NCBI GenBank assembly: GCA_021847835.1
Contig: JAJZPR010000001.1
Location: 1 to 64,000 of the forward strand
Length of the DNA stretch: 64,000 nt
Source: Pseudomonadota bacterium
Lineage (GTDB): Bacteria; Pseudomonadota; Gammaproteobacteria; Burkholderiales; Thiobacillaceae
Direction of reading: 5' to 3'
In this document: positions 10,871 through 19,742 of the stretch, one piece after another
Numbering within the stretch: the stretch's first letter is position 1
Layout of the letters: every line of letters starts with the position of its first letter
Notes under the pieces: model-generated
What the model saw: the letters and a program-made list of their open reading frames with translations, nothing else
The model's database searches: none
What the model was told of the DNA's origin: nothing
Position numbers and translations under genes: made by a program

Positions 10871-11614
10871 ATGCCTAGCCACCCCTACCACGGACGCCTC
10901 TCGGTTGTCGTCCCGGTCAAGAACGAAGAGGACAACGTCGAGCCGCTGGTGCGGGAAATCGCCGCCGCGCTCGCCGCTCGCGCCGAATTCGAGATTGTCT
11001 ACGTCGACGACGGCAGTACCGACGGCACGCCTCAGGTGCTGGAGCGGCTGAAGGCGGAGTTTCCCATGCTGCGCGTGATCACCCATCGAGCCTCGTGCGG
11101 ACAGAGCCAGGCGGTGGCCACCGGCGTGAAGTACGCGCGCTACGAATGGATCGCCACGCTGGACGGCGACGGCCAGAACGACCCGGCCGACATTCCCGCG
11201 CTGATCGACGCGCTGGCCGACCCCGGACAGCCTGCCAATCTCCAGTTGCTCGCGGGCTGGCGCAACAAGCGGCAGGACACCTTCATCCGCAAACTGTCCT
11301 CGAAAATCGCCAACGGCGTGCGCAGCCGTTTCCTGCGCGACAATACCCCCGATACCGGCTGCGGCCTCAAGCTGTTCGCACGCGCGACCTTCCTGGAACT
11401 GCCGCACTTCGACCACATGCACCGCTTCCTGCCCGCGCTGGTGCAGAGGAATGGCGGGGCGGTGGTGTCGGTGCCGGTGAATCATCGCCCGCGCGAGCGC
11501 GGCACCTCCAAGTACGGCATCCACAACCGGCTGTGGGTGGGCATCGTCGACCTGTTCGGCGTGGCCTGGCTGCAGCGCAGGGTTCGCCGTCCGGAAATCG
11601 TTTCCGCCGATTGA
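10871..11614 (+). CDS. family 2 glycosyltransferase, dolichyl-phosphate mannose synthase-like
   Basis: A 247-residue GT-A fold enzyme. It has the nucleotide-sugar site VVVPVKNEEDNV at residues 11-22, VYVDDGSTDGTP near 45, and the metal-binding DGDGQNDPADIP near 100. No C-terminal membrane anchor is obvious, unlike ArnC. It likely transfers a sugar from a nucleotide donor to polyprenyl phosphate for use by the GT39 protein two genes downstream. The stop abuts the start of the next gene, so the three genes 10871-13896 form one operon. Confidence 0.88.
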   Translation: MPSHPYHGRLSVVVPVKNEEDNVEPLVREIAAALAARAEFEIVYVDDGSTDGTPQVLERLKAEFPMLRVITHRASCGQSQAVATGVKYARYEWIATLDGDGQNDPADIPALIDALADPGQPANLQLLAGWRNKRQDTFIRKLSSKIANGVRSRFLRDNTPDTGCGLKLFARATFLELPHFDHMHRFLPALVQRNGGAVVSVPVNHRPRERGTSKYGIHNRLWVGIVDLFGVAWLQRRVRRPEIVSAD

Positions 11615-12310
11615 ATGAAGCGCCCGCATCTGCCCGTCTGGCTGCGCGGCATCTTCCTGATTCTTTCGCTGATCGGCATCGGCCTGCTGCTGAAAAACGC
11701 CGGACTCGAACACCTGTTCGAGCGCGAATGGATAGACACCAACGTGCGCAGCAACGGCCTGCGCGGCTACGGTCTGTTCCTGGCCGCGGGCGCCCTGATG
11801 ACGGCGATCGGCCTGCCGCGCCAGGTGGTGGCCTTCTTCGGCGGCTATGCCTTCGGCGTCATGGCGGGCCTGCTGCTGGGCGCGGTGGCGGCGCTGGGCG
11901 GCTGCATCCTGGCCTTCTATTACGCCCGCCTGTTCGGGCGCGGGCTGGTCAGGCGCCTGTTTCCCGAGAAACTGCAGCGTTTCGACGATTTCATCCGCGG
12001 CCATCCCTTCTCGATGACCCTGCTGGTGCGCCTGTTGCCGGCGGGCAGCAATCTGGTCACCAACCTCATCGCCGGCGTGTCGCGCATTCCCAAGCTCGCG
12101 TTCTTCGGCGGCAGTTTCGTCGGCTACCTGCCGCAGACGCTGGTGTTCGCCCTGGCCGGCAGCGGGCTGACCGTGGGCTCGCAATGGCAGATCGGCGCGT
12201 CTGTCGTGCTGCTCATCGTGTCCGGCCTGCTCGGCGTGCGCCTGTACCGCCGCATGCGCCACGGCCGCTCCTACGCCCGTGAACTGGAAACCGCTTCTGA
12301 CCCTGAATGA
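11615..12310 (+). CDS. TVP38/TMEM64 (VTT/DedA-like) membrane protein
   Basis: A 231-residue inner-membrane protein with about five hydrophobic segments: residues 5-25, 45-65, a re-entrant glycine-rich stretch around 68-105 (FFGGYAFGVMAGLLLGAVAALGG), 160-185 and 200-220. The VTT signature F.GGYAFG...G and the LVRLLPAGSNLVTNLIAGVSRI helix are clear. Families of this type move or flip lipids and support envelope homeostasis. Placement between a GT2 and a GT39 fits a role with polyprenyl-linked sugars. It overlaps the next start by four bases (ATGA). Confidence 0.85.
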   Translation: MKRPHLPVWLRGIFLILSLIGIGLLLKNAGLEHLFEREWIDTNVRSNGLRGYGLFLAAGALMTAIGLPRQVVAFFGGYAFGVMAGLLLGAVAALGGCILAFYYARLFGRGLVRRLFPEKLQRFDDFIRGHPFSMTLLVRLLPAGSNLVTNLIAGVSRIPKLAFFGGSFVGYLPQTLVFALAGSGLTVGSQWQIGASVVLLIVSGLLGVRLYRRMRHGRSYARELETASDPE

Positions 12311-13896
12311 TGAATTCGCAGATTTTCAAAACAGTGGCCGGCCCGGCTGCGATCCTGACGCTGCTGACCATTGTGGCGCTGCTGGTGCGCCCGCTCACGC
12401 CCATCGACGAAACCCGCTACATCAGCGTGGCATGGGAGATGTGGCTGAAGGACGAATACCTGGTGCTGTTCAAGAACGGCGAGCCCTACAGCCACAAGCC
12501 GCCCCTGCTGTTCTGGCTCTACAACCTGGGCTGGGCGGTGTTCGGCGTCAACGAATGGTGGCCGCGCCTGGTATCGCCGCTGTTCTCCCTGGGCAATCTT
12601 TTCCTGACCCTGTCGATCGCGCGCAGGCTGTGGCCGGACAGTCTCGATACCTGCCGCAATGCCCTGTGGATCCTGGGCGCGAGCCTGTTGTGGATGGTGT
12701 TCTCCACCTCCGCCATGTTCGACGTCATGCTGGCCTTCTTCGTGCTGCTGGGCATGCGCGGCCTGCTGATCGCCGCGGACGGGTCGATGAAGCGCGGCTT
12801 CGCCTGGCTTGCGTTTGCGATCGGGATGGGCGTGCTGGCGAAGGGCCCGGTGATTCTGCTGCACCTGCTGCCAGCCGCCGTGCTGGCGCCGTGGTGGGCC
12901 GGAAGTCTGCGTGGCGGCCTGGATTGGAAACGCTGGTACGGCGCGATCCTGCTGGCGCTGCTGGGCGGCGTGGGCATCGCCCTGGCCTGGGCGATTCCGG
13001 CGGCGATCCATGGCGGCGAGGAATACCGCAATGCGATTTTCTGGGGCCAGACCGCCAACCGCATGGTCGATTCCTTCGCGCATAAAAGACCGTTCTGGTG
13101 GTATGTGCCGCTGCTGCCCTTGCTGCTGTTCCCCTGGCTGTTCTGGACGGGTTTGTGGGGCCGGTTCGCCGCACTCAGGCGGGAGGGCCTCGACCGCGGC
13201 CTGCGTTTCTGCCTGGCCTGGATGGCGCCGGTGTTCATCGCCTTCTCGTTCATCAGCGGCAAGCAGATTCATTATCTGGTGCCGCTGTTCCCGGCCTTTG
13301 CCCTCTTTGCCGGGCAACTGCTGGGCAGAGGCCGGGCCGGCGGCGTGTGGCTGCCCGCGCTGTTGTCGGCGCTAGTGGCAGGCGTGATGATTTATTTCGC
13401 GCTGGCCGGGCTGCCCGGCAGTCTGAGCATCTGGGGCGAACTGCCCTGGTGGCCGGGGCTCATGCTGCTTGTGCTTGCATTGGCCGCTATGCGGCTGGGC
13501 AAATCGGAGGGACTGCGCCTGCCTGCCCTGGCCATTCTCGGCGCCGGCCTGTTTGCGCTGGTGCAGATTTACATTTCTCCGGGCGCGGCGCCCAGCTATG
13601 ATGTGCGCCCCATGGGCCATGCCATCAAGCGCTTGCAGGATCGGGGCGTGCCGGTGGCGAACCTGGCCAGGTACCATGCCCAGTTCCAGTTCGCCGGCAG
13701 GCTGACGCAGCCGCTGGCGGAATTGGGGCGGGGCGATTTGCCTGCGTGGCTGGAAAAAAATCCGCACGGTGCGGTGGTGGTTTACGTCGACCGCAAGCGG
13801 CAGTTGCCGGCATCGCTGTTCAGCCAGCCGTATCGCGGCGAAACCGCCGTGCTGCTGAGCGCGGAGCAGGCGCTCAGGCTTCCGGAGAAGGAGTGA
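12307..13896 (+). CDS. ArnT-like glycosyltransferase (GT39/GT83, lipid-linked sugar donor)
   Basis: A 529-residue polytopic membrane enzyme that probably transfers a sugar from polyprenyl phosphate to an envelope acceptor. The first periplasmic loop has the catalytic-region signature [16 protein letters not shown] near residues 30-45, as in ArnT/PMT enzymes, followed by [16 protein letters not shown] and [10 protein letters not shown]. About a dozen hydrophobic segments follow. It is last in the GT2-VTT-GT39 operon. The true acceptor (lipid A, protein or another glycan) cannot be told from sequence. Its 3' end overlaps the convergent hfq-like gene by 23 bases. Confidence 0.85.
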   Translation: MMNSQIFKTVAGPAAILTLLTIVALLVRPLTPIDETRYISVAWEMWLKDEYLVLFKNGEPYSHKPPLLFWLYNLGWAVFGVNEWWPRLVSPLFSLGNLFLTLSIARRLWPDSLDTCRNALWILGASLLWMVFSTSAMFDVMLAFFVLLGMRGLLIAADGSMKRGFAWLAFAIGMGVLAKGPVILLHLLPAAVLAPWWAGSLRGGLDWKRWYGAILLALLGGVGIALAWAIPAAIHGGEEYRNAIFWGQTANRMVDSFAHKRPFWWYVPLLPLLLFPWLFWTGLWGRFAALRREGLDRGLRFCLAWMAPVFIAFSFISGKQIHYLVPLFPAFALFAGQLLGRGRAGGVWLPALLSALVAGVMIYFALAGLPGSLSIWGELPWWPGLMLLVLALAAMRLGKSEGLRLPALAILGAGLFALVQIYISPGAAPSYDVRPMGHAIKRLQDRGVPVANLARYHAQFQFAGRLTQPLAELGRGDLPAWLEKNPHGAVVVYVDRKRQLPASLFSQPYRGETAVLLSAEQALRLPEKE

Positions 13897-14110
13897 CGCC
13901 TACTTCGCGGCTGGGCGAAATGGTGGAAATGGCATGCTTGAACACCATCTGGCCGGCCTGATCGTGGCCTTTGAGGTGGATCACGAACTGGTCGAAGGAA
14001 TCAATGCGGCCGGTCAGCTTGATGCCATTGACCAGGAAAACCGCCACCGGCATGCGCTCGCGCCGCAGGGTGTTGAGAAACAGGTCTTGCAGATTGTTGC
14101 GGGTATCCAT
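13874..14110 (-). CDS. Hfq-family RNA chaperone, divergent
   Basis: A 78-residue Sm-like protein. It aligns over its length with Hfq: [54 protein letters not shown]. The arginine-rich rim (RRER) and the KHAIS box are kept. Differences from E. coli Hfq include LQDLF for LQDPF, F for Y in the distal-face strand and in the Sm2 QMVYKH motif, and a short C-terminus. Hfq normally precedes hflX or follows miaA; here it is alone and convergent with a GT39 gene, so a second copy elsewhere is likely. The ATG at 14110 matches the family start. Confidence 0.85.
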   Translation of the reverse strand: MDTRNNLQDLFLNTLRRERMPVAVFLVNGIKLTGRIDSFDQFVIHLKGHDQAGQMVFKHAISTISPSREVGVTPSPEA

Positions 14111-14187
14111 GGCTAGCTTGGCTGACTGACGGTTGGATAAAAACAGTCTAGCATGTCCGGCGGGATTGCCGGACATGGCTGTCGGAT

Positions 14188-14964
14188 TTATTCGATCTTG
14201 GCCTTGGCGCGCAGTTCGGCGATGGCGTCGCGCACGCGCTTCTGCTGCAGTTGCTGGCGCACCTCGTTTTGCACTTTGTCCAGCGGGGGGAACTGGGTCG
14301 GGCGCACATCGTCCAGCCTGATGACGTGCCAGCCGAATTCGGTTTTCACCGGGCTCGCGGTGGTTTCGCCCTTTTTCAGCTTTTGCATGGCCTCGCCGAA
14401 TTCCTTGACAAAGGCGCCGGGCACGGCCCAGCCCAGATCGCCGCCGTTCTTGGCGGAACCCTTGTCGGCGGATTTTTCCCTGGCCAGCTTGTCGAACGCG
14501 GCCTTCTTGTTCAACTGCGCGATGATGGCCTTGGCTTCTGCCTCGGTCTTCACCAGGATGTGGCGCACCTTGTATTCGCTGCCGCCTGCGGCGGCCTTGG
14601 CCTTGTCGTACTCGCTCTTGATTTCCGCATCGGAGACCGGATGATTCTTGACATAGTCTTCCAGGTAGGCCTTGGTCAGCTGTTCGCGCCGCATCATTTC
14701 CATGGCGGCGACCAGTTTGGGATTCTTGTCCAGGCCCTTGTCGATGGCGGCGCGCGACAGCAGTTCCTGGTTGATCAGCGCCTCGCGCGCGCGCGTTTCC
14801 AGATTGGCGTCGTTGGGCGCACCCTGCGAAAGCAGGGTCTGCTTGGCCATTTCGCCGTAAAGCGCGGGAATTTCGCGGCCATTGACGGTGGCGACGGGCT
14901 TGTCCTGCGCCATGGCCGGGGCAATCGTGGCCAGCAGCAGGGTGAGAATCAGGGAGTGCTTCAT
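14188..14964 (-). CDS. periplasmic PpiC/SurA-type peptidyl-prolyl isomerase
   Basis: A 258-residue parvulin. Residues 1-19 are a signal peptide ending AMAQ, residues 25-120 a helical SurA-N-like chaperone part ([10 protein letters not shown]...), and residues 130-225 the rotamase domain with [30 protein letters not shown] and [12 protein letters not shown]. It probably assists folding of secreted or outer-membrane proteins. The start is preceded by GAGGAGC. It is last in the yciB-yciI-bolA-ppiC operon, 23 bases after bolA. Confidence 0.92.
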   Translation of the reverse strand: MKHSLILTLLLATIAPAMAQDKPVATVNGREIPALYGEMAKQTLLSQGAPNDANLETRAREALINQELLSRAAIDKGLDKNPKLVAAMEMMRREQLTKAYLEDYVKNHPVSDAEIKSEYDKAKAAAGGSEYKVRHILVKTEAEAKAIIAQLNKKAAFDKLAREKSADKGSAKNGGDLGWAVPGAFVKEFGEAMQKLKKGETTASPVKTEFGWHVIRLDDVRPTQFPPLDKVQNEVRQQLQQKRVRDAIAELRAKAKIE

Positions 14965-14987
14965 CGGGTGCTCCTCATGTTGGAAAT

Positions 14988-15248
14988 TTAGAATTCTTCC
15001 GGGGTGTAGGCGCTGATGGCCAGGGCATGAATGCCTTTTTGCATCAGGTCTCCCAGGGTTTCATAAACCAGGCGGTGGCGGGCGACGGCATTGAGGCCCG
15101 CAAAGCGGCCGGACACGATGGTGAGGCGGTAATGCCCGCCGCCGGAGGCGCCCGCATGTCCGGCATGCTGCGCGCTTTCGTCTTCCAGGTTGAGCGAGGT
15201 GGGCGCAAGTGCTTCCAGGCGCTTGCGGATTTCCGCTTCGATGCTCAT
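14988..15248 (-). CDS. bolA: BolA family protein
   Basis: An 86-residue BolA domain ([13 protein letters not shown]...LNLEDES..HAGH...[30 protein letters not shown]). The conserved RHR(L/M)VY segment and the C-terminal histidine of GIHALAI used for Fe-S cluster sharing with monothiol glutaredoxins are present. It probably works in iron-sulfur trafficking or as a morphology regulator. The ATG overlaps the yciI stop by four bases (ATGA). Confidence 0.93.
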   Translation of the reverse strand: MSIEAEIRKRLEALAPTSLNLEDESAQHAGHAGASGGGHYRLTIVSGRFAGLNAVARHRLVYETLGDLMQKGIHALAISAYTPEEF

Positions 15249-15547
15249 GCCGGCAGCACCTTTTTGAAGGGTTTGACGCTGACCCCGGCGTACACCCCGG
15301 CGGCGACATAGGGATCGGCCTCGGCCCAGGCCTTGGCGGCATCGAGCGAGTCGAATTCGGCCACGATCAGGCTGCCGGAAAAGCCGGCCGGGCCGGGGTC
15401 GGGGCTGTCGATGGCCGGGAAGGGGCCGGCCAGCAGCAGGCGGCCTTGCGCCTGCAGGGCGTTGAGGCGCTCGATATGCGCGGGCCGCGCAGCCAGGCGC
15501 TTGTCCAGGCTGGCAGGGACGTCTTCGCCCATGATTGCGTACCACAT
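15245..15547 (-). CDS. YciI-like protein
   Basis: A 100-residue YCII-domain protein of the ferredoxin-like fold ([22 protein letters not shown]..., [36 protein letters not shown]). The conserved His of AHIERL and the Asp of ADPY are the putative active-site pair of the family. The function is unknown; the family is distantly related to dehydrochlorinases. It overlaps the yciB stop (TAATG) and the bolA start (ATGA), a gene order seen in many betaproteobacteria. Confidence 0.9.
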   Translation of the reverse strand: MWYAIMGEDVPASLDKRLAARPAHIERLNALQAQGRLLLAGPFPAIDSPDPGPAGFSGSLIVAEFDSLDAAKAWAEADPYVAAGVYAGVSVKPFKKVLPA

Positions 15548-16158
15548 TATTCGGGTTTTTCCTTGTCGATGTATTTGGCGAGCATGAGCGACTGGGCCAC
15601 CACGAACGCCAGCATCAGGCCGATGCCGCCATACAGTTTGAAGCTCACCCATGCATCCGTCGAGAAATTGTAGGCCACCCACAGGTTGGCCACGCCCATG
15701 AACGCGAAGAAAATGCCCCAGTTCAGATTCATCTGACGCCAGGCCGCTTCGGGAAGTTCCATCTGGCCGCCGGTCAGGGTGCGGATCAGGTTCTTGCCCA
15801 GGGCCGCGGCGCCGAAAATGGCGGCGGCGAAGATCCAGTACAGCACCGTCGGCTTCCACTTGATGAAGGTCTCGTCCTGCAGCCACAGCGTGGCGCCGCC
15901 GAACACGGCGATGATGAACAGGCTCACCCACAGCATCAGATCGACCTTGCGGCCGCGCAGCTTGACCCAGCCGACCTGCACGAAGGTGGCTAGGATGGCG
16001 ACCAGGGTGGCGAGGAAAATGCCGGGCTGGCCGCCGGGCGCGGTATGCACGCCGAAGCTGCCGAGGATGCTCTGCGCGGCATCGGGATGGGCGCCGCCGA
16101 CCTTGTAGGCAACAAAAAACAGAATGACCGGGAACAGGTCAAACAGGAATTTTTTCAT
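15547..16158 (-). CDS. yciB: inner membrane septation protein YciB (IspZ)
   Basis: A 203-residue polytopic membrane protein with five to six helices. Family marks are [19 protein letters not shown] at the N-terminus, the [12 protein letters not shown] helix pair and [25 protein letters not shown], with the typical end [10 protein letters not shown]. It is linked to intracellular septation and envelope synthesis. It is the first gene of the operon with yciI, bolA and ppiC and is transcribed divergently from the PHP phosphatase across 110 bp. Confidence 0.93.
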   Translation of the reverse strand: MKKFLFDLFPVILFFVAYKVGGAHPDAAQSILGSFGVHTAPGGQPGIFLATLVAILATFVQVGWVKLRGRKVDLMLWVSLFIIAVFGGATLWLQDETFIKWKPTVLYWIFAAAIFGAAALGKNLIRTLTGGQMELPEAAWRQMNLNWGIFFAFMGVANLWVAYNFSTDAWVSFKLYGGIGLMLAFVVAQSLMLAKYIDKEKPE

Positions 16159-16268
16159 TGGGTGCGTCGCTCGCGTTGAGGCCTTGGGGCTTGAAAAAAC
16201 CTATTTTGCTATGATTTGCCAAGCTTACCAAATACCGTGAGGCGTCCCTTGACGTTTCCGCAACCACA

Positions 16269-17147
16269 TTGAATTACGACCTGCATTGTCATTCCAGCAT
16301 CTCCGACGGCGTTCTCGCTCCGGCCGACCTTGTGCAAAGGGCGGCGGAGAAGGGCGTGGATGTGCTCGGGCTCACCGACCATGATGATGTCAGCGGGCTT
16401 GCCGAAGCCGCGCAAGCGGCGCGGGCGGCCGGCATCGGCTTCGTCAACGGCGTGGAAATTTCGGTGACCTGGAGCGGTGTCACACTGCATGTCGTCGGCT
16501 TGAACATCGATCCCGATGACCCGGACTTGCAAGCAGGGCTGGCCGGCATCCAGCAGGGCCGGCATGCGCGCGCCGAGCGCATCGGCCAGGAGCTGGGCAA
16601 GAAGGGCATCGCCGGCGCGTTCGAGGGTGCGCTCAGGCATGCGGCGAATCCGCGCATGATCGGGCGCACGCACTTCGCCCGCTTCCTGGTCGAGCAGGGC
16701 GTGTGCAAGGATGTCAGGAGCGTGTTCAGGAAATACCTGGTGCGCGGCAAGCCCGGCTACGTCGCGCACGAATGGACTTCGCTGGAAAGCGCGGTGGCCT
16801 GGATACGCGCGGCCGGCGGCCAGGCGGTGCTGGCGCACCCGGGCCGCTACGACCTGAAAGGCAAGGCCACGCGGCGGCTGCTCGCAGAATTCAGGGAACT
16901 GGGCGGCGAGGGCGTGGAAGTGGTGACGGGCAGCCACACGCCCGACCAGCATGCCCTGTTCGCGGAACTTGCCAATCTGCACGGGCTCGCCGCGTCACGC
17001 GGTTCGGATTTCCATGCCCCGGGCGAACACGGGCGCGAACTGGGCGGCGGCCCGGACCTGCCGGTGAAATGCACCCCGATCTGGCATAATTGGAATTTAA
17101 CAAGCACAAGGCAAACTCGGACGGCCTCCAAAACCGTCCCCACCTGA
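16269..17147 (+). CDS. rnm: PHP-domain 3',5'-nucleoside bisphosphate phosphatase / RNase AM
   Basis: A 292-residue PHP enzyme of the YciV type, which removes phosphate from pAp and trims 5' ends of rRNA. Metal ligands are visible in NYDLHCHSSISDG (residues 2-14), GLTDHDDVSG (about 34), NGVEIS (about 61), AHPGRYD (about 195) and SRGSDFHAPG (about 252). The only usable start is TTG 16269; no ATG lies before the first metal motif. Its TGA overlaps the ATG of the next gene, so the two are coupled. Confidence 0.88.
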   Translation: MNYDLHCHSSISDGVLAPADLVQRAAEKGVDVLGLTDHDDVSGLAEAAQAARAAGIGFVNGVEISVTWSGVTLHVVGLNIDPDDPDLQAGLAGIQQGRHARAERIGQELGKKGIAGAFEGALRHAANPRMIGRTHFARFLVEQGVCKDVRSVFRKYLVRGKPGYVAHEWTSLESAVAWIRAAGGQAVLAHPGRYDLKGKATRRLLAEFRELGGEGVEVVTGSHTPDQHALFAELANLHGLAASRGSDFHAPGEHGRELGGGPDLPVKCTPIWHNWNLTSTRQTRTASKTVPT

Positions 17148-17770
17148 TGGCCCAATACTTCAACATCCACCCCGACAACCCCCAGCCCAGGCTCATTCAA
17201 CAGGCAGTACAGGTCCTGCGCCAGGGCGGTGTCATCGTCTATCCCACCGATTCCTGCTATGCCCTGGGCTGCCACATCGGCGACAAGGACGCGGCCATGC
17301 GCCTGCTGCGCGTGCGCGGCCTGGACGAGGGGCATGACCTCACCCTGGTCTGCCGCGACCTGTCGGAACTGGGGCGCTATGCCCAGGTGGACAACAGCCA
17401 GTTCCGCCTGCTCAAGGCGCATACGCCGGGGCCGTACACCTTCATCCTCAAGGGCACGCGCGAAGTGCCCCGGCGCCTGCTGCACAAGCGCCACGACACC
17501 ATCGGCCTGAGGGTGCCGGACCACGCCATCGTGCAGGCGCTGCTGGCCGAGCTGGGCGAGCCCATCCTGTCGTCCACCCTGCAACTGGCCGGCGAGGACG
17601 TGCCCCTCAACGAGGCCTGGGAAATCCGCGAGCGTCTGGAAAACCTGGTGGACCTGGTCATCGACGGCAACGGCTGCGGACTGACCCCGACCACGGTGGT
17701 CGATCTCAGCACGGGCGAGCCGCGCGTGCTGCGCTACGGCAAGGGCGACGCCTCACCTTTCGAGAGCTGA
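17147..17770 (+). CDS. yciO: Sua5/YciO/YrdC family protein, YciO type
   Basis: A 207-residue protein of the threonylcarbamoyl-AMP synthase fold. It shows VIVYPTDSCYALGC (about residue 28), the K/R-x-R stretch LRVRGLDEGHDLTLVC, and HDTIGLRVPDH. The YciO branch has this RG(L)DE variant where TsaC has KxR, and members have weak or uncertain t6A activity. The ATG overlaps the preceding stop (TGATG), and the pairing with an rnm-type gene matches E. coli yciV-yciO. Confidence 0.88.
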   Translation: MAQYFNIHPDNPQPRLIQQAVQVLRQGGVIVYPTDSCYALGCHIGDKDAAMRLLRVRGLDEGHDLTLVCRDLSELGRYAQVDNSQFRLLKAHTPGPYTFILKGTREVPRRLLHKRHDTIGLRVPDHAIVQALLAELGEPILSSTLQLAGEDVPLNEAWEIRERLENLVDLVIDGNGCGLTPTTVVDLSTGEPRVLRYGKGDASPFES

Positions 17771-17780
17771 ACTGGCTGAC

Positions 17781-18482
17781 ATGGAACTCACGCTGATCCA
17801 GAAAATCGCCGTATTCGCCATTCCGGTGATTTTCGCCATTACCCTGCACGAGGCCGCACACGGCTACATCGCCATGAAGTTCGGCGACAAGACCGCCTGG
17901 ATGCTGGGCCGCGTGACCGCCAATCCGCTGAAGCACATCGACCCCGTCGGCACCATCGGCCTGCCGCTGTTCCTGCTGCTGATGAGCAAGCTCGCCGGGG
18001 GGCCGACGTTCCTGTTCGGCTGGGCCAAGCCGGTGCCGGTCAACTTCAACAACCTGCGCCGGCCCAAGCGCGACATGCTGTGGGTGGCGGCGGCGGGGCC
18101 GGGCGCCAATCTGGTGATGGCGGTGTTCTGGGGCGCCATGATCCAGTTGGGCCACGCGCTGGGGGGCGATTTCGGCCTGCCGCTGATGCTGATGGGGGCG
18201 GCCGGCATCCTCATCAACGCCATGCTCGCGGCCTTCAACCTGCTGCCGATCCCGCCGCTGGACGGCGGGCGCATCGCCGTCAGCCTGCTGCCGCCGGGGC
18301 CGGCCGGCATGCTGGCACGCGTCGAGCCCTTCGGCTTCTTCATCCTGATCGCGCTGATTTTCACGGGCGTCCTGGGTTTCGTGGTCTGGCCGCTGATCAG
18401 CCTGATCGCCGGCTTTGCGACGCTGCTGACCGGCGTGTCAGACAAATTGCTCCTTTCCCTGATGTCCGTCCTGCTCAACTGA
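17781..18482 (+). CDS. site-2 protease family membrane metalloprotease (M50)
   Basis: A 233-residue intramembrane zinc protease. The metal site HEAAHGYIA is near residue 22 inside the first helix, the NPxxHxDPxG-type motif appears as NPLKHIDPVGT (about 50), and the third ligand is in NLLPIPPLDGGR near residue 155. Four to five membrane helices are present. It belongs to the compact Rv2869/SpoIVFB-like group without PDZ domain. The substrate is unknown. It lies 10 bp after yciO and 3 bp before trpS, which suggests one transcript. Confidence 0.9.
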   Translation: MELTLIQKIAVFAIPVIFAITLHEAAHGYIAMKFGDKTAWMLGRVTANPLKHIDPVGTIGLPLFLLLMSKLAGGPTFLFGWAKPVPVNFNNLRRPKRDMLWVAAAGPGANLVMAVFWGAMIQLGHALGGDFGLPLMLMGAAGILINAMLAAFNLLPIPPLDGGRIAVSLLPPGPAGMLARVEPFGFFILIALIFTGVLGFVVWPLISLIAGFATLLTGVSDKLLLSLMSVLLN

Positions 18483-18485
18483 ATC

Positions 18486-19688
18486 ATGTTCGCCAACCGC
18501 GTACTTTCCGGCATGCGCCCCACCGGGCGCCTTCATCTCGGCCATTACCACGGCGTGCTCAAGAACTGGCTGAAATTGCAGCACGAGCACGAGTGCCTGT
18601 TCTTCGTGGCCGACTGGCACGCGCTGACCACGCACTACGACACGCCCGAAGTCATCCATCAGAACGTGTGGGACATGGTGGTGGACTGGCTGGCGGCCGG
18701 CGTCGATCCCTCGCAGGCCACGCTGTTCGTGCAGTCGCGCGTGATCGAACACGCCGAATTGCATCTTTTGCTGTCGATGATGACGCCGCTGGGCTGGCTG
18801 GAGCGCGTGCCGACCTACAAGGACCAGCAGGAAAAGCTGGCCGACAAGGATCTCTCCACCTACGGCTTCCTCGGCTATCCGCTGCTGCAAAGCGCCGACA
18901 TCCTCATCTACCGCGCGAATCTCGTGCCGGTGGGCGAGGACCAGGTGCCGCACATCGAGTTCACCCGCGAGATCTGCCGCCGCTTCAATCACCTCTACGG
19001 CCGCGAACCCGGTTTCGAGGAGAAGGCCCTTGCCGCCGTGAAGAAACTGGGCGGCAAGAAGGCGAGGCTCTACCAGGAAATGCGCACCGCCTACCAGGAG
19101 CAGGGCGACGAGTCCGCGCTGGAATCCGCCAAGGCCATCCTCAATGACGCGCAAAATCTTTCCCTGGGTGACCGCGAGCGCCTGTTCGGCTATCTCGAAG
19201 GCGGCGGCCGCATGATCCTGGCCGAGCCCGAGGCGCTGTTGACCGAGGCCTCGAAGATGCCCGGCCTCGACGGCCAGAAGATGTCCAAGTCCTACAACAA
19301 CACCATTGCGCTCAGGGAAGACCTCGACAGCGTGGCGAAGAAAATCCGCACCATGCCCACCGACCCCGCGCGCGTGCGCCGCACCGACCCGGGCGATCCG
19401 CAGAAATGCCCGGTATGGCAGTTCCACCAGGTGTATTCCGACGAAGGCGTGAAGGACTGGGTGGTGAAGGGCTGCACCAGCGCCGGCATCGGCTGCATAG
19501 AGTGCAAGCAGCCGGTGATCGACGCGGTGCAGCGCGAACTCACGCCCATCCACGACCGCGCCAGGCATTACGAGGAGAGCCCCGATCTCGTGCGCAACAT
19601 CATCGCCGACGGCTGCGAGAAGGCGCAGGAACTGGCGCGCGAAACCATGCGCGACGTGCGCGAGGCCATGGGGCTGAACCTGGGCTGA
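18486..19688 (+). CDS. trpS: tryptophan--tRNA ligase
   Basis: Class-I aminoacyl-tRNA synthetase. Key motifs are the HIGH-type HLGHYHGV (about residue 18), GEDQVPHIEFTREI (about 150) and the KMSKS loop GQKMSKSYNNTI (about 262). At 400 residues it is about 70 longer than the E. coli enzyme; the extra segment lies around residues 165-235 and is typical of a betaproteobacterial TrpS subgroup. Cysteines in KGCTSAGIGCIECK near 335-345 might bind a metal or cluster in this subgroup, which is inference. Confidence 0.95.
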   Translation: MFANRVLSGMRPTGRLHLGHYHGVLKNWLKLQHEHECLFFVADWHALTTHYDTPEVIHQNVWDMVVDWLAAGVDPSQATLFVQSRVIEHAELHLLLSMMTPLGWLERVPTYKDQQEKLADKDLSTYGFLGYPLLQSADILIYRANLVPVGEDQVPHIEFTREICRRFNHLYGREPGFEEKALAAVKKLGGKKARLYQEMRTAYQEQGDESALESAKAILNDAQNLSLGDRERLFGYLEGGGRMILAEPEALLTEASKMPGLDGQKMSKSYNNTIALREDLDSVAKKIRTMPTDPARVRRTDPGDPQKCPVWQFHQVYSDEGVKDWVVKGCTSAGIGCIECKQPVIDAVQRELTPIHDRARHYEESPDLVRNIIADGCEKAQELARETMRDVREAMGLNLG

Positions 19689-19716
19689 CTTGAAATCCGG
19701 GGAACCGTCCTAAACT
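19689..19716 (+). promoter_or_regulatory. possible sigma-32 promoter of lon
   Basis: CTTGAAA (19689-19695) directly after trpS is a perfect RpoH -35. After 13 bases comes CCTAAACT, a weak -10 against CCCCATNT. Distance to the lon start fits a 20-base leader with AAGGAC as ribosome site. Confidence 0.45.
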
Positions 19717-19742
19717 CTACCGAAAGGTTTCAAGGACGGCAC

